In this document: in pieces, positions 7,998 through 16,455 of the stretch
Numbering within the stretch: the stretch's first letter is position 1
How the letters are laid out: each line of letters opens with the position of its first letter
DNA from: Microbacterium enclense
GTDB lineage: Bacteria; Actinomycetota; Actinomycetes; Actinomycetales; Microbacteriaceae
Assembly: GCF_001456955.1 (NCBI RefSeq)
Contig: NZ_KQ758472.1
Span: forward strand, 277,994 to 331,352
DNA length: 53,359 bases
Direction of reading: 5' to 3'
Position numbers and translations under genes: made by a program
Notes under the pieces: model-generated
Databases searched by the model: none
What the model saw: only the letters and a program-made list of their open reading frames with translations
Told to the model about the DNA's origin: nothing

Positions 7998-8593
7998 ACG
8001 CCCGCGCCGGCCGTCTCGCGCTCGCGCGCGGGGGTCGCCCACTCGCGGCGGAACCCGCGCGGATACGCCCGCACGAGCGTCGTCACCACGGCGGTGGCCA
8101 CCGCCGCTTTCAGCAGGTCGCCGGGCACGAAGACGAGGCTCGTGAGCGCCGTCTCCGGCAACGGCAGGCGGGTCACGAGGCTCTGGACCGGGATGCCGAG
8201 GGCGTAGATGGCGCCGATGCCGCCGGCGACCATCGCCAGGGCGGTGCGCCAGACCACGGGGCGGCGTCCGCCGGCGTGCACGATGAGGCCGATGACGACC
8301 GCACCGAGGATCCAGCCCAGCGCATAGCCGGCGGTGGGGCCGAGGAAGACGGCGAACCCGCCGCGCCCGCCGGCGAGCACGGGGAGGCCGGCAGCGGCGA
8401 GCGCCAGCAGCACCGTCACCGACAGGGCGCCGAACCACGGGCCGAGCACCGCGCCGGCGAGCATGACGCCGAGGGTCTGAGCGGTGATGGGCACCCCGCC
8501 GAAGACGGGGAAGCTGCCGGGCAGACCGAGCACCGCGATGAGCGCGGCGAAGACGGCGATGCGGGCGAGGTCGGTGGCGTCGGGTGCGCGCAT
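7994..8593 (-). CDS. bioY: Biotin transporter substrate-binding component BioY
   Basis: The S component that binds biotin in the membrane; 199 residues with six hydrophobic segments. Family signatures include FPVFGGVPITAQTLGVMLAGAVLGP near residue 30, GRGGFAVFLGPTAGYALG in the middle, and FVPGDLLKAAVATAV near the C-terminus. The ATG at 8593 has GGAAGGAA upstream at the right distance. A longer open frame reaching 8878 is read-through into the divergent regulator and was rejected. First gene of bioYMN, with two palindromic operators only 13 bases before its start. Confidence 0.95.
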   Translation of the reverse strand: MRAPDATDLARIAVFAALIAVLGLPGSFPVFGGVPITAQTLGVMLAGAVLGPWFGALSVTVLLALAAAGLPVLAGGRGGFAVFLGPTAGYALGWILGAVVIGLIVHAGGRRPVVWRTALAMVAGGIGAIYALGIPVQSLVTRLPLPETALTSLVFVPGDLLKAAVATAVVTTLVRAYPRGFRREWATPARERETAGAGV

Positions 8594-8605
8594 GAGGTTC
8601 CTTCC

Positions 8606-8633
8606 TGAACACTGTTCACCTGAACGGCGTTCA
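8606..8633. promoter_or_regulatory. Twin BioQ operators
   Basis: Two perfect 13-bp palindromes lie in tandem: TGAACACTGTTCA (8606-8618) and TGAACGGCGTTCA (8621-8633). Both fit TGAAC-N3-GTTCA, very close to the TGAAC-N3-GTTAC site described for BioQ in Corynebacterium. They are spaced 15 bp centre to centre and fill the 53-bp gap between the divergent bioY and bioQ starts. Binding should therefore shut off bioYMN and bioQ itself. Whether one or two dimers bind at once is not known from sequence. Confidence 0.85.
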
Positions 8634-8646
8634 CTATACTCATTCC

Positions 8647-9225
8647 ATGGCTCCCCGCGGACACTCCGCCGACGACGTCGCCCGCACCGCGTTGCGGATC
8701 CTCGACGATCACGGACTCCCCGACCTGACGATGCGCCGCCTGGCGACCGCGCTCGAGGTGCAGCCCAGCGCCCTGTACTGGCACTTCCCGAACAAGCAGT
8801 CGCTACTCGCCGAGCTGTCCGACCGGATCGTCGGCCGCATGGCAACCGGTGACCCGGTCGACCTCCGCACCGAGGCACTCGCGCTGCGCGACGCTCTGCT
8901 CACCTACCGCGACGGCGCCGAGGTCGTCTCGAGCACCCTGGCGCTGGGCCTCGGATCGTCGCTCGCGCACGACCGGCTGACGGCCGCGGTGGCCCGCGAC
9001 GGCTTCGACGCCGACACCGCGCGCCGTGCGGCGACGACCGTGCTGCACTACGTGCTCGGCTTCGCGTGGCACGAGCAGCAGCGACTGCAGTACGACAGCG
9101 TGGGCGTTCGCGACGGCGACCCGGTCGACCCGTCCGGCAACGGTGCCGCCGGGCTCGCGAGCGACGACTTCGCCTTCGGCCTTGATCTCATCGCCGCCGG
9201 GCTGCGGGCGCGCGGCCGCGTCTGA
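8647..9225 (+). CDS. bioQ: TetR-family biotin regulator (BioQ)
   Basis: A 192-residue repressor, divergent from bioYMN. The helix-turn-helix is plain at residues ~6-52: 'ADDVARTALRILDDHGLPDL', 'TMRRLATALEVQPSALYWHF', then PNKQSLLAELSD. The ligand domain follows with no obvious motif. The name is given because of two TGAAC-N3-GTTCA palindromes in the shared promoter region and linkage to the biotin transporter, which is the known BioQ arrangement in Actinobacteria. BioQ does not bind biotin itself; control usually depends on BirA. A 7-bp hairpin follows the stop. Confidence 0.88.
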   Translation: MAPRGHSADDVARTALRILDDHGLPDLTMRRLATALEVQPSALYWHFPNKQSLLAELSDRIVGRMATGDPVDLRTEALALRDALLTYRDGAEVVSSTLALGLGSSLAHDRLTAAVARDGFDADTARRAATTVLHYVLGFAWHEQQRLQYDSVGVRDGDPVDPSGNGAAGLASDDFAFGLDLIAAGLRARGRV

Positions 9226-9242
9226 ACGCGCGTCGCGCCGAG

Positions 9243-9265
9243 GTCTCACGATCGGTGCGTGAGAC
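9243..9265. terminator. Hairpin after bioQ, convergent with the cytochrome b gene
   Basis: GTCTCAC (9243-9249) and GTGAGAC (9259-9265) pair perfectly across a 9-base loop, 18 bases after the bioQ stop. No T-run follows. It could end transcription from bioQ. The rest of the 180-base convergent gap (to 9406) is plain GC-rich DNA with no other feature I can support. Confidence 0.5.
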
Positions 9266-9406
9266 GTCCGGCCCAACGGACGGCCTCGCGCCTCGTCCTG
9301 GCTGCACGCCGGTGCCGCAGGCTCCCGTCAACGCCGGCGTGCGGCTCGGCGGACGCCGGGCACCCGGCATCCCTCGTCCCGTCGACCGCGGCCGGCCCGG
9401 CCGGGA

Positions 9407-11257
9407 TCAGCGCTGCTTGACCTCGCCGAAGAGACGCGCGATCGGCACGAGGACGCGCGGACGCGCCGCGACGACCCCCGCGGCCATCACGACGAGGAAT
9501 GCCGCGAAGAGCAGCAGCCCGGTCGGGTCGGTCGTGAAGGCGTCGGGGTCGACGGAGCCGCGCGCGGCGTACATGTGGTTGAGGTTGCGCAGGGCGCCGG
9601 TGGCCAGCACGAGCGCCACGTGCACGACGATGAACGCGACGAAGAACAGCATCACCGGGAAGTGCACCTTGCGCGCCCACTCGATCGGATACAGGCGGTT
9701 GAGCCTCTCGGCATCCTTGGGCCAGACGCCCGACAGGCGCACGCCGCTGATGATCGCGAGCGGGGCGGCGACGAAGGTGATGGCGAAGTACGACAGCTGC
9801 TGAAGGCTGTTGTAGTTCACCCAGCCGTTCTCGGTCGGCCAGTCGAGCGAGACGTACTGCAACGCCGCCGACAGCGCGTTGGGGAAGACCTCCCACGAGG
9901 TGGGGACGATGCGCATCCACTGACCGGTGACGAACAGCAGCACGACGAAGACCACGCCGTTCGCGATCCACAGGATGTCGATGGCCTGGTGGAACCACAG
10001 CGTGAGACTGATGCGGCGCCGCTTGTTCTTGCGCGGCGACCAGAACGCGGCGGGGCGTTTCTCGTTTCGCACCTGCCAGCCCGTGCGAATGATGAACAGC
10101 AGGAAGAAGCTGTTGAGGAAGTGCGACCAGTTCAGCCACGCCGGGATGCCGACGGGTGCAGCCTCCGGCAGGTGGTACTCCCCCGGGTACGCGGCGAGGA
10201 ACTCCTGCCCCGGCCCGAGCGCGAGAACGAAGCGCGCCAGCAGCACGACGATGCCCGCCAGCGCGAGCGCGAAGATCCCGAGCACGGCCGTCGAGCCGAG
10301 CAGTTGCACGGGCGAGAAGTCGCCGAGAGCGGTGCGGGGCGGTTTCGCGTTCACGGGTCGGGCGTTGTCGGCAGACGCCGCCCGCGTCGACCCGCGTGAA
10401 GCCGCGGCCCCGGGCCACACGGTGCGCGGCACCGTGAGGGGCGGGCGCGGAACGCTCCCTTCCCCGGCGAGAGCGAAGGGGCGCGTCGAGCGCGCGGGCG
10501 ATGCGGTGTCGTCTCGCGAACCGGACGCGCTCGTCGCCGGATCCGCGGCGGCATGGTCGACCTCAGCACGGTGCAGGCTCGACGATGCGTTGCGGCGTTC
10601 CGAGTCGTCGTCGGCGACGGACGCCCGCGCGGGGGCTGCGGATGCCGGCGGCCAGGGCTCTCCGCCCGGCTCGCGCGGCAACCCGCGGCGCACGCCGCCG
10701 GTCGTGGCCTCCCCATCGACCGGAGTGGATGCGGGATGCGTGCTGGCGTCGGAGGCAGCGATAGCCGGCTGCGGAACCGAAGGCACGGGCGCCGGACCGG
10801 CCGCTCCGACGTGCTGGTCGGACGCGGTGCCCTCCGCCGCCGGCGCGTCGGCCCCCGCGGAGTCAGCGGACCGAACGGATGCCGGCGGCCACGGCTGCCC
10901 ACCCGCCTCGCGCGGCAGGCCCCGTCGAACGGGGGTCGCCGGGGCGAGGGCGCTCGAGCCGGTCGGTGCGCCCACGTCCACGGCATCCCCCGTCGATACC
11001 CCGGGGACGTGCGCCGGACGCACACCATGCGGCGACGACGCTGCGACATCCGTGCCGTTCTGCGGGATCCGCGCCGTCGCGCCCGTCGCCTGACCGTTGC
11101 CGTCGACACCGACCTGAGCGGGTGCGGGATCGACGGGGGCCGCGGGCGCGTCGGCGCCGTGCGGCGTGTCGGGGACGCCGGAGGCCGCGGGCGGCCAGGG
11201 CTCCCCACCGGGAACGCGCGGCAGCCCGCGACGCGGAGTGCGGGGTGTGGACGCCAT
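9407..11257 (-). CDS. Membrane cytochrome b/b6-domain protein with a long repeat-bearing N-terminal tail
   Basis: A 616-residue protein. Residues 1-~300 are a disordered Ala/Pro/Ser tail carrying three near-identical motifs, RRGLPRxxGGxPWPP, starting at residues 9, 111 and 190. From ~318 on there are about six membrane helices with four histidines placed as possible haem ligands: His379 (NWSHFLNS), His423 (LWFHQAID), His532 (KVHFPVM) and His546 (VVHVALV). That pattern fits a di-haem cytochrome b561-like domain. The gene begins directly after the etfA stop with no gap, so it probably receives electrons from EtfAB and passes them to menaquinone (inference). Alternatively it could be a generic cytochrome b of unknown partner. 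Confidence 0.8.
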   Translation of the reverse strand: MASTPRTPRRGLPRVPGGEPWPPAASGVPDTPHGADAPAAPVDPAPAQVGVDGNGQATGATARIPQNGTDVAASSPHGVRPAHVPGVSTGDAVDVGAPTGSSALAPATPVRRGLPREAGGQPWPPASVRSADSAGADAPAAEGTASDQHVGAAGPAPVPSVPQPAIAASDASTHPASTPVDGEATTGGVRRGLPREPGGEPWPPASAAPARASVADDDSERRNASSSLHRAEVDHAAADPATSASGSRDDTASPARSTRPFALAGEGSVPRPPLTVPRTVWPGAAASRGSTRAASADNARPVNAKPPRTALGDFSPVQLLGSTAVLGIFALALAGIVVLLARFVLALGPGQEFLAAYPGEYHLPEAAPVGIPAWLNWSHFLNSFFLLFIIRTGWQVRNEKRPAAFWSPRKNKRRRISLTLWFHQAIDILWIANGVVFVVLLFVTGQWMRIVPTSWEVFPNALSAALQYVSLDWPTENGWVNYNSLQQLSYFAITFVAAPLAIISGVRLSGVWPKDAERLNRLYPIEWARKVHFPVMLFFVAFIVVHVALVLATGALRNLNHMYAARGSVDPDAFTTDPTGLLLFAAFLVVMAAGVVAARPRVLVPIARLFGEVKQR

Positions 11258-12223
11258 CTACTTCTTGTGGGCCTCGAGCGCGCTGATGAGTTGCGGGACA
11301 ACGGTGAACAGGTCTCCGACGATACCGAAATCGGCTATCTCGAAGATCGGCGCGTCGGGATTCTTGTCGATTGTGACAATCAATGTCGCGGTCTGCATGC
11401 CGGCGCGGTGCTGGATCGCCCCCGAGATGCCCAGCGCGACATACAGCCGCGGCGACACGGTCACGCCGGTCTGGCCGACCTGGGCGCTGGCCGGCACGAA
11501 CCCGGCGTCGACCGCCGCGCGCGACGCACCGACGGCACCGCCGAGCACGTCGGCGAGCTGTTCGACCAGCGCGAAGTCCTCTCGTGAGCCGACACCGCGC
11601 CCGCCCGCGACCACGACCGCCGCGCCGCGCAGTTCGGGGCGCGACGAGGGCGCCGCCGTCTCGGTGAACGCCTCGATCCGGGCGGCACGCACACCGGATG
11701 CCGAAACCTCGAGGCCCTCGACCACGAGGGGCCGCGCGTCGAGCCGCGCGTCGACCGCGCCGGGCCGCAGCGTCGCCAACAGCGGTCCGAAGGTGGGGGC
11801 TCCGTCGACGGTGAACGCTCCCCCGAGCACGGAGTGGTGCGCGACCACGCCGAGTTCGTCGTGCCCGACGCCGACGACATCGGCGGCGAGGGGCAGCCGC
11901 CGTCGCGCGGCGAGACGGGCCAGTGCGTCGCGCGACTCCACGGCGTTCGACGCGAGCACGAGATCAGGTCTCTCCCGGTCGAGGGCGGCGGCGAGCGCGT
12001 CGACGACGGGCACGGTCAGCGCGTCGGGCTGTGTCTCGGCCGTGAGCACCCGCGCGGCACCGAGGGTCGCCGCCTCGGCGGCGGCGGTGTCCAGCGCCTC
12101 CCCGTCGGCGGCGATCAGCGCGACCGGCTCGCCCACCGTCGCCGCGGCGGCGAGCAGACCCGGCGCGGTCGCGGCGAGCGCGCCGTTCGGCAGCACCTCG
12201 AGCAGCACGAGAGCGACGCTCAT
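11258..12223 (-). CDS. etfA: Electron transfer flavoprotein subunit alpha
   Basis: A 321-residue FAD-binding subunit of ETF, which accepts electrons from acyl-CoA dehydrogenases. The C-terminal FAD domain is clear: [15 protein letters not shown], '[20 protein letters not shown]', then [25 protein letters not shown] and a final [22 protein letters not shown]. Its start overlaps the etfB stop by four bases (ATGA), so the subunits are made together. It is followed without gap by the cytochrome b membrane protein. This is the standard group I ETF with FAD motifs intact, not the bifurcating type, as far as motif reading allows. Confidence 0.95.
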   Translation of the reverse strand: MSVALVLLEVLPNGALAATAPGLLAAAATVGEPVALIAADGEALDTAAAEAATLGAARVLTAETQPDALTVPVVDALAAALDRERPDLVLASNAVESRDALARLAARRRLPLAADVVGVGHDELGVVAHHSVLGGAFTVDGAPTFGPLLATLRPGAVDARLDARPLVVEGLEVSASGVRAARIEAFTETAAPSSRPELRGAAVVVAGGRGVGSREDFALVEQLADVLGGAVGASRAAVDAGFVPASAQVGQTGVTVSPRLYVALGISGAIQHRAGMQTATLIVTIDKNPDAPIFEIADFGIVGDLFTVVPQLISALEAHKK

Positions 12224-13002
12224 CGGGTCACCCCCTCGGCGATGAGGAAAGCGGCCAGCTTCTCGCCGGCGTCGCCCTCGTCGACGATCTTGATGCCGGC
12301 GTGACGCGGGGGCCGTTCGGCGACCGAGAGCATGATGTAGCGGGCGGTCGCGGGGTCGTCGGGCGCGATATCGAGGGAGGCGGCATCCACCGTCTCGTAG
12401 GGCTTCTTCTTGGCCGCCATGATGCCCTTGAACGTCGTGAAACGCCCTTCGGGGAGCGCCTCGGTGATCGAGACGACGGCGGGGAGCTCGGCGCTCACCC
12501 GCATGGTGCCGGCGTCGCTCACGCGGTCGCCGGTCACCATCGTGTCGGACACCTCGAGGGCGGCGAGTCCCGTCAGCTGCGGCACACCGAGCACCTCGGC
12601 CACCATGGCCGGAATCACCCCCGCGCCTCCGTCGGTCGAGAGGTTGCCGGCGATCACGAGGTCGTAGCCCGTGCGTCGGATCGCCGCCGCCAGCACCTCG
12701 GCGGTCAGCAGCAGGTCGGCGCCGCGCAGGGCGTCGTCGACGACGTGCACCGCCGAGGTCGCCCCCATCGCGAGGGCTTTGCGGATCGTCGCGGTCGCCG
12801 AGGCGGGTGCCATCGCCAGCACCGTCACCTCGGTGCCCGGGTGCGCGTCGGCGTGGGCCAGGGCGGCTTCGACCGCGCGTTCGTCGATCTCGTCGAGCAC
12901 GGGCGCCGCCGCGGCGCCGCGGTCGATCAACCCCGTCTCGAGGTCGAGCCGCCGCTCGCCCCACGTGTCGGGGACTTCTTTGATCAGGACCACGATCTTC
13001 AT
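12220..13002 (-). CDS. etfB: Electron transfer flavoprotein subunit beta
   Basis: A 260-residue subunit, opening with the typical [17 protein letters not shown] and carrying the family stretch '[21 protein letters not shown]', then '[32 protein letters not shown]' (adenine nucleotide region). The C-terminus [23 protein letters not shown] resembles the ETF-beta signature loop that docks onto dehydrogenases. Paired with etfA through a four-base overlap. Divergent from a MarR regulator 201 bases away, which may control the operon. A likely electron donor is the acyl-CoA dehydrogenase encoded at 14889-16067. Confidence 0.95.
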   Translation of the reverse strand: MKIVVLIKEVPDTWGERRLDLETGLIDRGAAAAPVLDEIDERAVEAALAHADAHPGTEVTVLAMAPASATATIRKALAMGATSAVHVVDDALRGADLLLTAEVLAAAIRRTGYDLVIAGNLSTDGGAGVIPAMVAEVLGVPQLTGLAALEVSDTMVTGDRVSDAGTMRVSAELPAVVSITEALPEGRFTTFKGIMAAKKKPYETVDAASLDIAPDDPATARYIMLSVAERPPRHAGIKIVDEGDAGEKLAAFLIAEGVTR

Positions 13003-13203
13003 CGATGCGTCTCCTTCGTCGGGAACGGGATGCCGCGGCGCCGGCGCCGCAGCCGAGGTCGGGGCGCCAGGGACTCGCGAGGCTCGGCCACCGGTTCAGC
13101 GGCGCGGGCGCCCCCGCAGCCGCCGAGCGAAGGGCGAATGGCACCGCCGCCCCGCGGGGCGCGCGCGACGCGAGAGCGGTACCGTGAAACGCGAGGAGGA
13201 CCG

Positions 13204-13731
13204 ATGACGCGACGACTGCCGGTCGACCCGATCGCCGAAGCCAAGCGACAGTGGCTCGCGCACGGGTGGGACGACGCGGCCGACGGCATGACGGTCGTGA
13301 CCTCGGTGATCCGCGCGCACCAGCTGCTCATGGCATCCATCGACCGGGCGCTGAAGCCCTTCGACCTGTCGTTCTCGCGCTTCGAGATGCTGCGCCTGCT
13401 CGCCTTCACCCGGGAGGAACGGATGCCGATGGCCAGCGCCATCGCGCGGCTGCAGGTGCATCCGACGAGCGTGACGAACACGGTCGACCGCCTCGTGCGC
13501 GACGGGTTGCTCGCGCGCGAGCCGCACCCGACCGATGGGCGGGCCGCGCTGCTGGTGCTGAGCGACGCCGGTCGCCGCCGGGTGGACGAGGCGACCGCGG
13601 CCCTGAACGTCGTGTTCGCCGACCTCGGACTGGACGACGACGACGCGACGGACCTCGTGCGGATCATCGCGCGGTTCCGAAAGGGCGCCGGCGACTTCGC
13701 CGACCCCGCGCCGGTGCCCGAGCCGCTCTGA
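13204..13731 (+). CDS. MarR family transcriptional regulator
   Basis: A 175-residue winged-helix regulator. The core runs from '[20 protein letters not shown]' through [12 protein letters not shown], the recognition helix '[20 protein letters not shown]', and the wing [29 protein letters not shown] (wing motif DGRAALLxLS). A strong AGGAGGA lies just before the ATG at 13204. Because it diverges from etfBA and faces the enoyl-CoA hydratase, fatty-acid or acyl-CoA catabolism is a likely target, with an acyl-CoA or aromatic-CoA ligand possible (inference). No palindromic operator is obvious in the 201-base divergent gap 13003-13203. Confidence 0.88.
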   Translation: MTRRLPVDPIAEAKRQWLAHGWDDAADGMTVVTSVIRAHQLLMASIDRALKPFDLSFSRFEMLRLLAFTREERMPMASAIARLQVHPTSVTNTVDRLVRDGLLAREPHPTDGRAALLVLSDAGRRRVDEATAALNVVFADLGLDDDDATDLVRIIARFRKGAGDFADPAPVPEPL

Positions 13732-13834
13732 CGGCCGGGACCATGCGTCGTCGGCGCCGGGAGCGCATGCTCGCGCGCGGCGCCGCCGGCGCGGACGAGA
13801 TCGCCCACGCCCGGCAGCCGCCGCGCCGCGCCGC

Positions 13835-14623
13835 TCATCGGTGCGTGAACGACGGCGCCCGCTTCTCGCGGAACGCCGCCATCCCCTCTTTCTGGTCGGC
13901 GGTGTCGAAGAGCGCGGCGAATGCCTGCCGCTCGAAGCGCACGCCCTCGGCGAGCGTCGACTCCAACGCCACGTCGAGGGCCGCCTTCGCCGCGTACAGG
14001 GCGGGCAGCGGCTTCTCGGCGATCGTGCGGGCGACCGACTCGGCCTCGTCGAGCAGGTCGGCGGCCGCCACCACGCGCGACACGAGACCTGCGCGTTCGG
14101 CCTCGGCGGCATCGATCATGCGACCGGTCAAGACGATCTCGGCGGCCTTGTAATACCCGAGCGCGCGCACGAGGCGCTGCGTGCCACCCATGCCGGGGAT
14201 GACCCCGAGCTGCACCTCGGGCTGGCCGAATCTCGCACGGTCGGATGCCAGGATGACGTCGCACATGAGCGCCAGCTCGCACCCGCCGCCCAGCGCGTAG
14301 CCCGACACGGCCGCGATCACGGGGGTGCGGACGGCGGCGAAGCGCGCCCACGCGCCGAAGTGATCGGTGAGCACCATGTCGAGGCCCGACTTCTGCTCCA
14401 TCTCTTTGATGTCGGCCCCGGCGGCGAAGGCCTTCTCGCTGCCCGTCACGACGATCGCCCCGGTGCCCTCGTCGACGTCGAACGCCTCGGCAGCGGCGAC
14501 CACCTCGCGCATGGTCTGCGTGTTGAGCGCGTTCAACGCCTCGGGGCGATCGAGCGTGATCCACCCGACGCGGCCGCGCTGCTCCACGCGGATCGTCTCG
14601 TACCCGGCATCCTGATCAGTCAT
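13835..14623 (-). CDS. Enoyl-CoA hydratase
   Basis: A 262-residue crotonase-fold enzyme that hydrates 2-enoyl-CoA in beta-oxidation. Signatures: [16 protein letters not shown], the oxyanion loop [11 protein letters not shown] (about residue 68), [15 protein letters not shown] with the first catalytic Glu, and [22 protein letters not shown] containing the second. Both active-site glutamates of true hydratases are present. The start at 14623 follows AGGAGTGAG; a longer open frame upstream is read-through. Just downstream of the acyl-CoA dehydrogenase in the same direction, but separated by 265 bases with a hairpin, so it likely has its own promoter. Confidence 0.93.
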   Translation of the reverse strand: MTDQDAGYETIRVEQRGRVGWITLDRPEALNALNTQTMREVVAAAEAFDVDEGTGAIVVTGSEKAFAAGADIKEMEQKSGLDMVLTDHFGAWARFAAVRTPVIAAVSGYALGGGCELALMCDVILASDRARFGQPEVQLGVIPGMGGTQRLVRALGYYKAAEIVLTGRMIDAAEAERAGLVSRVVAAADLLDEAESVARTIAEKPLPALYAAKAALDVALESTLAEGVRFERQAFAALFDTADQKEGMAAFREKRAPSFTHR

Positions 14624-14750
14624 CTCACTCCTGTTCGTGACGGTGCGGACGAACCCGCCCTCGCATGCTCGCACGCACCCCCGACATCGATCGAGGGGGT
14701 TCCCCATCGGTCCGGCCGGCGCCCACGACGGGCCGGCGAGGTAACGGGTT

Positions 14751-14811
14751 CGGGGCGCGTTCTGCACCTTGGGGCGGAAAAACTTCGCCTCAAGGTGCGG
14801 ATTCCGCCCCG
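14751..14811. repeat. Interrupted inverted repeat between acyl-CoA dehydrogenase and enoyl-CoA hydratase
   Basis: Outer arms CGGGGCG (14751-14757) and CGCCCCG (14805-14811). A six-base unpaired segment on each side follows, then inner arms GCACCTTGGGGCG (14764-14776) and CGCCTCAAGGTGC (14786-14798) pair over 13 bp with one G-U. The loop is A-rich (GAAAAACTT). It may terminate dehydrogenase transcripts. The outer-arm, internal-loop, inner-arm build matches the other elements listed here. The rest of the 265-base gap shows nothing else. Confidence 0.7.
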
Positions 14812-14888
14812 ATCCAGCGAAACGGACCCCCGAACGCTGATCCCGCCCACTCGCAGAGCGTCGACCACACCGCCCGGACCGCTCAGGC

Positions 14889-16067
14889 TCACGCCGCCAG
14901 CACGCTCCGGCCGACGATGAGCCGCATGATCTCGTTGGTGCCCTCGAGGATCTGATGCACCCGCAGATCGCGCACGACCTTCTCGATGCCGTAGTCCTGC
15001 AGGTAGCCGTAGCCTCCGTGCAGCTGCAGCGCCTCGTTCGCCACCCGGAATCCGACGTCGGTCGCGAAGCGTTTCGCCATGGCGCAGCGTGTGGCGGTGT
15101 CGGGGGTCTTGGCATCCAGTGCCGTCGCGGCGTCGCGCACGAGCAGGCGTGCGGCCTCGAGCTCGGTCGCCATGTCGGCCACCGCGAACACCACCGATTG
15201 CTTCTCGGCGAGCGCCTCGCCGAACGTGAAACGCTCGTGCACGTAGGCGATCGCGCGGTCGAGCGCCCAGCGCGCTGCGCCGATCGAGCACGTCGCGATG
15301 TTGAGCCGGCCGCCGTTGAGGGCGGTCATGGCGATCGAGAATCCGCGACCCTCGCCGCCGAGCAGGTTCTCGGCCGGCACGCGCACCTCGTCGAGCACGA
15401 CCGCCCGGGTGGGCTGCGCGTTCCAGCCCATCTTCTTCTCGTTCGGACCGAACGACAGTCCCTCTGAATCTGCGGGGACGAGGAATGCGCTGATGCCCCG
15501 GGCACCCGGCTCACCCGTGCGGGCCATGACGACGTACACGGATGCCGCGCCGGCACCCGAGATGAACTGCTTCACGCCCGTGAGCACGTAGGTGTCGGCG
15601 TGGCGGATCGCCGAGGTGGTGATGGCCGCGGCATCGGAGCCCGCGCCCGGTTCGGTCAGGCAGTAGGCGCCGAGGTCGTCCATGGCGATCAGGCCGGGCA
15701 GCCACTGCTCGCGCTGCGCCGACGTGCCGTAGGCGTCGATCATCCACGCCACCATGTTGTGGATCGTGATGTAGGCGGTGACGGTGGGGTCGCCGTAGGC
15801 GAGCTCCTCGAAGATGGCCACGGCATCGGCCCGCGTCAGCCCGGCGCCGCCGACGTCGTCGTTGACATAGACGCCGCCGAGGCCCAGCTCCCCCGCGCGG
15901 CGCAGCACGTCGCGGGGGAAGTGCTTCTCGGCATCCCATTCGAGGGCGTGCGGGGCGAGCTCGGTCGCAGCGAAATCGCGGACGGCGTCGAGGATCGCGG
16001 CGCGTTCGTCGGCCGAGAGGGTACCGGCGGGCGAAGCGTCGAGCGCGGGGGCAGGGGTGGTGTCCAT
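14889..16067 (-). CDS. Acyl-CoA dehydrogenase family protein
   Basis: A 392-residue FAD enzyme that oxidises acyl-CoA to enoyl-CoA. In order: a helical N-terminal domain, the FAD/substrate strand signature [15 protein letters not shown] (residues ~128-142), [24 protein letters not shown], and the C-terminal [35 protein letters not shown]. The Glu of EGTNE is at the usual catalytic-base position of short- and branched-chain dehydrogenases (isobutyryl/isovaleryl-like). Full length. GGAGAG precedes the start. EtfAB a few genes downstream is the expected electron acceptor. Confidence 0.93.
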   Translation of the reverse strand: MDTTPAPALDASPAGTLSADERAAILDAVRDFAATELAPHALEWDAEKHFPRDVLRRAGELGLGGVYVNDDVGGAGLTRADAVAIFEELAYGDPTVTAYITIHNMVAWMIDAYGTSAQREQWLPGLIAMDDLGAYCLTEPGAGSDAAAITTSAIRHADTYVLTGVKQFISGAGAASVYVVMARTGEPGARGISAFLVPADSEGLSFGPNEKKMGWNAQPTRAVVLDEVRVPAENLLGGEGRGFSIAMTALNGGRLNIATCSIGAARWALDRAIAYVHERFTFGEALAEKQSVVFAVADMATELEAARLLVRDAATALDAKTPDTATRCAMAKRFATDVGFRVANEALQLHGGYGYLQDYGIEKVVRDLRVHQILEGTNEIMRLIVGRSVLAA

Positions 16068-16118
16068 GCGGCTCTCCTTCGTGAGGGCGACGTCGTCGTC
16101 GCACGTCGAACTTTACCT

Positions 16119-16126
16119 GGACGTCC
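16119..16126. promoter_or_regulatory. Candidate operator upstream of the acyl-CoA dehydrogenase
   Basis: A perfect GGACGTCC palindrome lies in the AT-richest part of the 388-base divergent gap (CTTTACCTGGACGTCCTATT), 52 bases before the dehydrogenase start. Read on the minus strand, the neighbouring AT-rich TTAATAGG could belong to its promoter. Repressors of TetR type often use such GACGTC-centred sites; the regulator is not identified. Confidence 0.4.
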
Positions 16127-16166
16127 TATTAATTGGTGGGGCGAGCGACTAACGGCCCCCCGCGTC

Positions 16167-16231
16167 GAGAAACGCCGCGCCGTGCCACACACGCCGTGTC
16201 GAGGCGTTTCCGCAACGCGCGAGCGTTTCTC
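16167..16231. repeat. Inverted repeat in the divergent dehydrogenase/nucleotidase region
   Basis: Arms GAGAAACGC (16167-16175) and GCGTTTCTC (16223-16231) are perfect complements. They share the AAACGC core of the elements at 32792-33094 and 34884-34931. To the right, up to ~16310, GAGCGTTC words repeat in both orientations. Unlike most related elements it lies between divergent genes, so termination is not an obvious role. The remainder of the gap 16068-16455 holds only the candidate operator and ribosome sites. Confidence 0.6.
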
Positions 16232-16455
16232 GCGCCACGCGCGCGCAACGCGAGCGTTCACGACGCACCGCGCTCGTGACGCCCGAGCGTTCATCGCGCA
16301 CCTGCGCGCATCACCGCCGGCGATCCCGCGCCGGCGGGCGGGCCGGCGCCGCGTTCGCTCGCCGTTCACCGGGCCGTCACGCGATCTAGGCACAATCCAC
16401 AGGTTCGCGCTCCCCGCGCGGGTCGCTCCCCCACCCGAATCCGAGGACACAGCCC

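Noticed and set aside
7317..8612. A 431-residue fusion of the biotin ATPase with an N-terminal extension
   Set aside because: The extra N-terminus is arginine/proline-rich and is the bioY gene read in another frame; the GTG at 7997 overlapping the bioY stop is the real start.
12301..13731. A long plus-strand frame ending with the MarR gene
   Set aside because: The N-terminal part is antisense to etfB; the MarR start at 13204 has an AGGAGGA ribosome site.
13835..15115. A 426-residue enoyl-CoA hydratase with a long N-terminus
   Set aside because: The upstream part is read-through of the dehydrogenase 3' end and hairpin; the ATG at 14623 has an AGGAGTGAG site.
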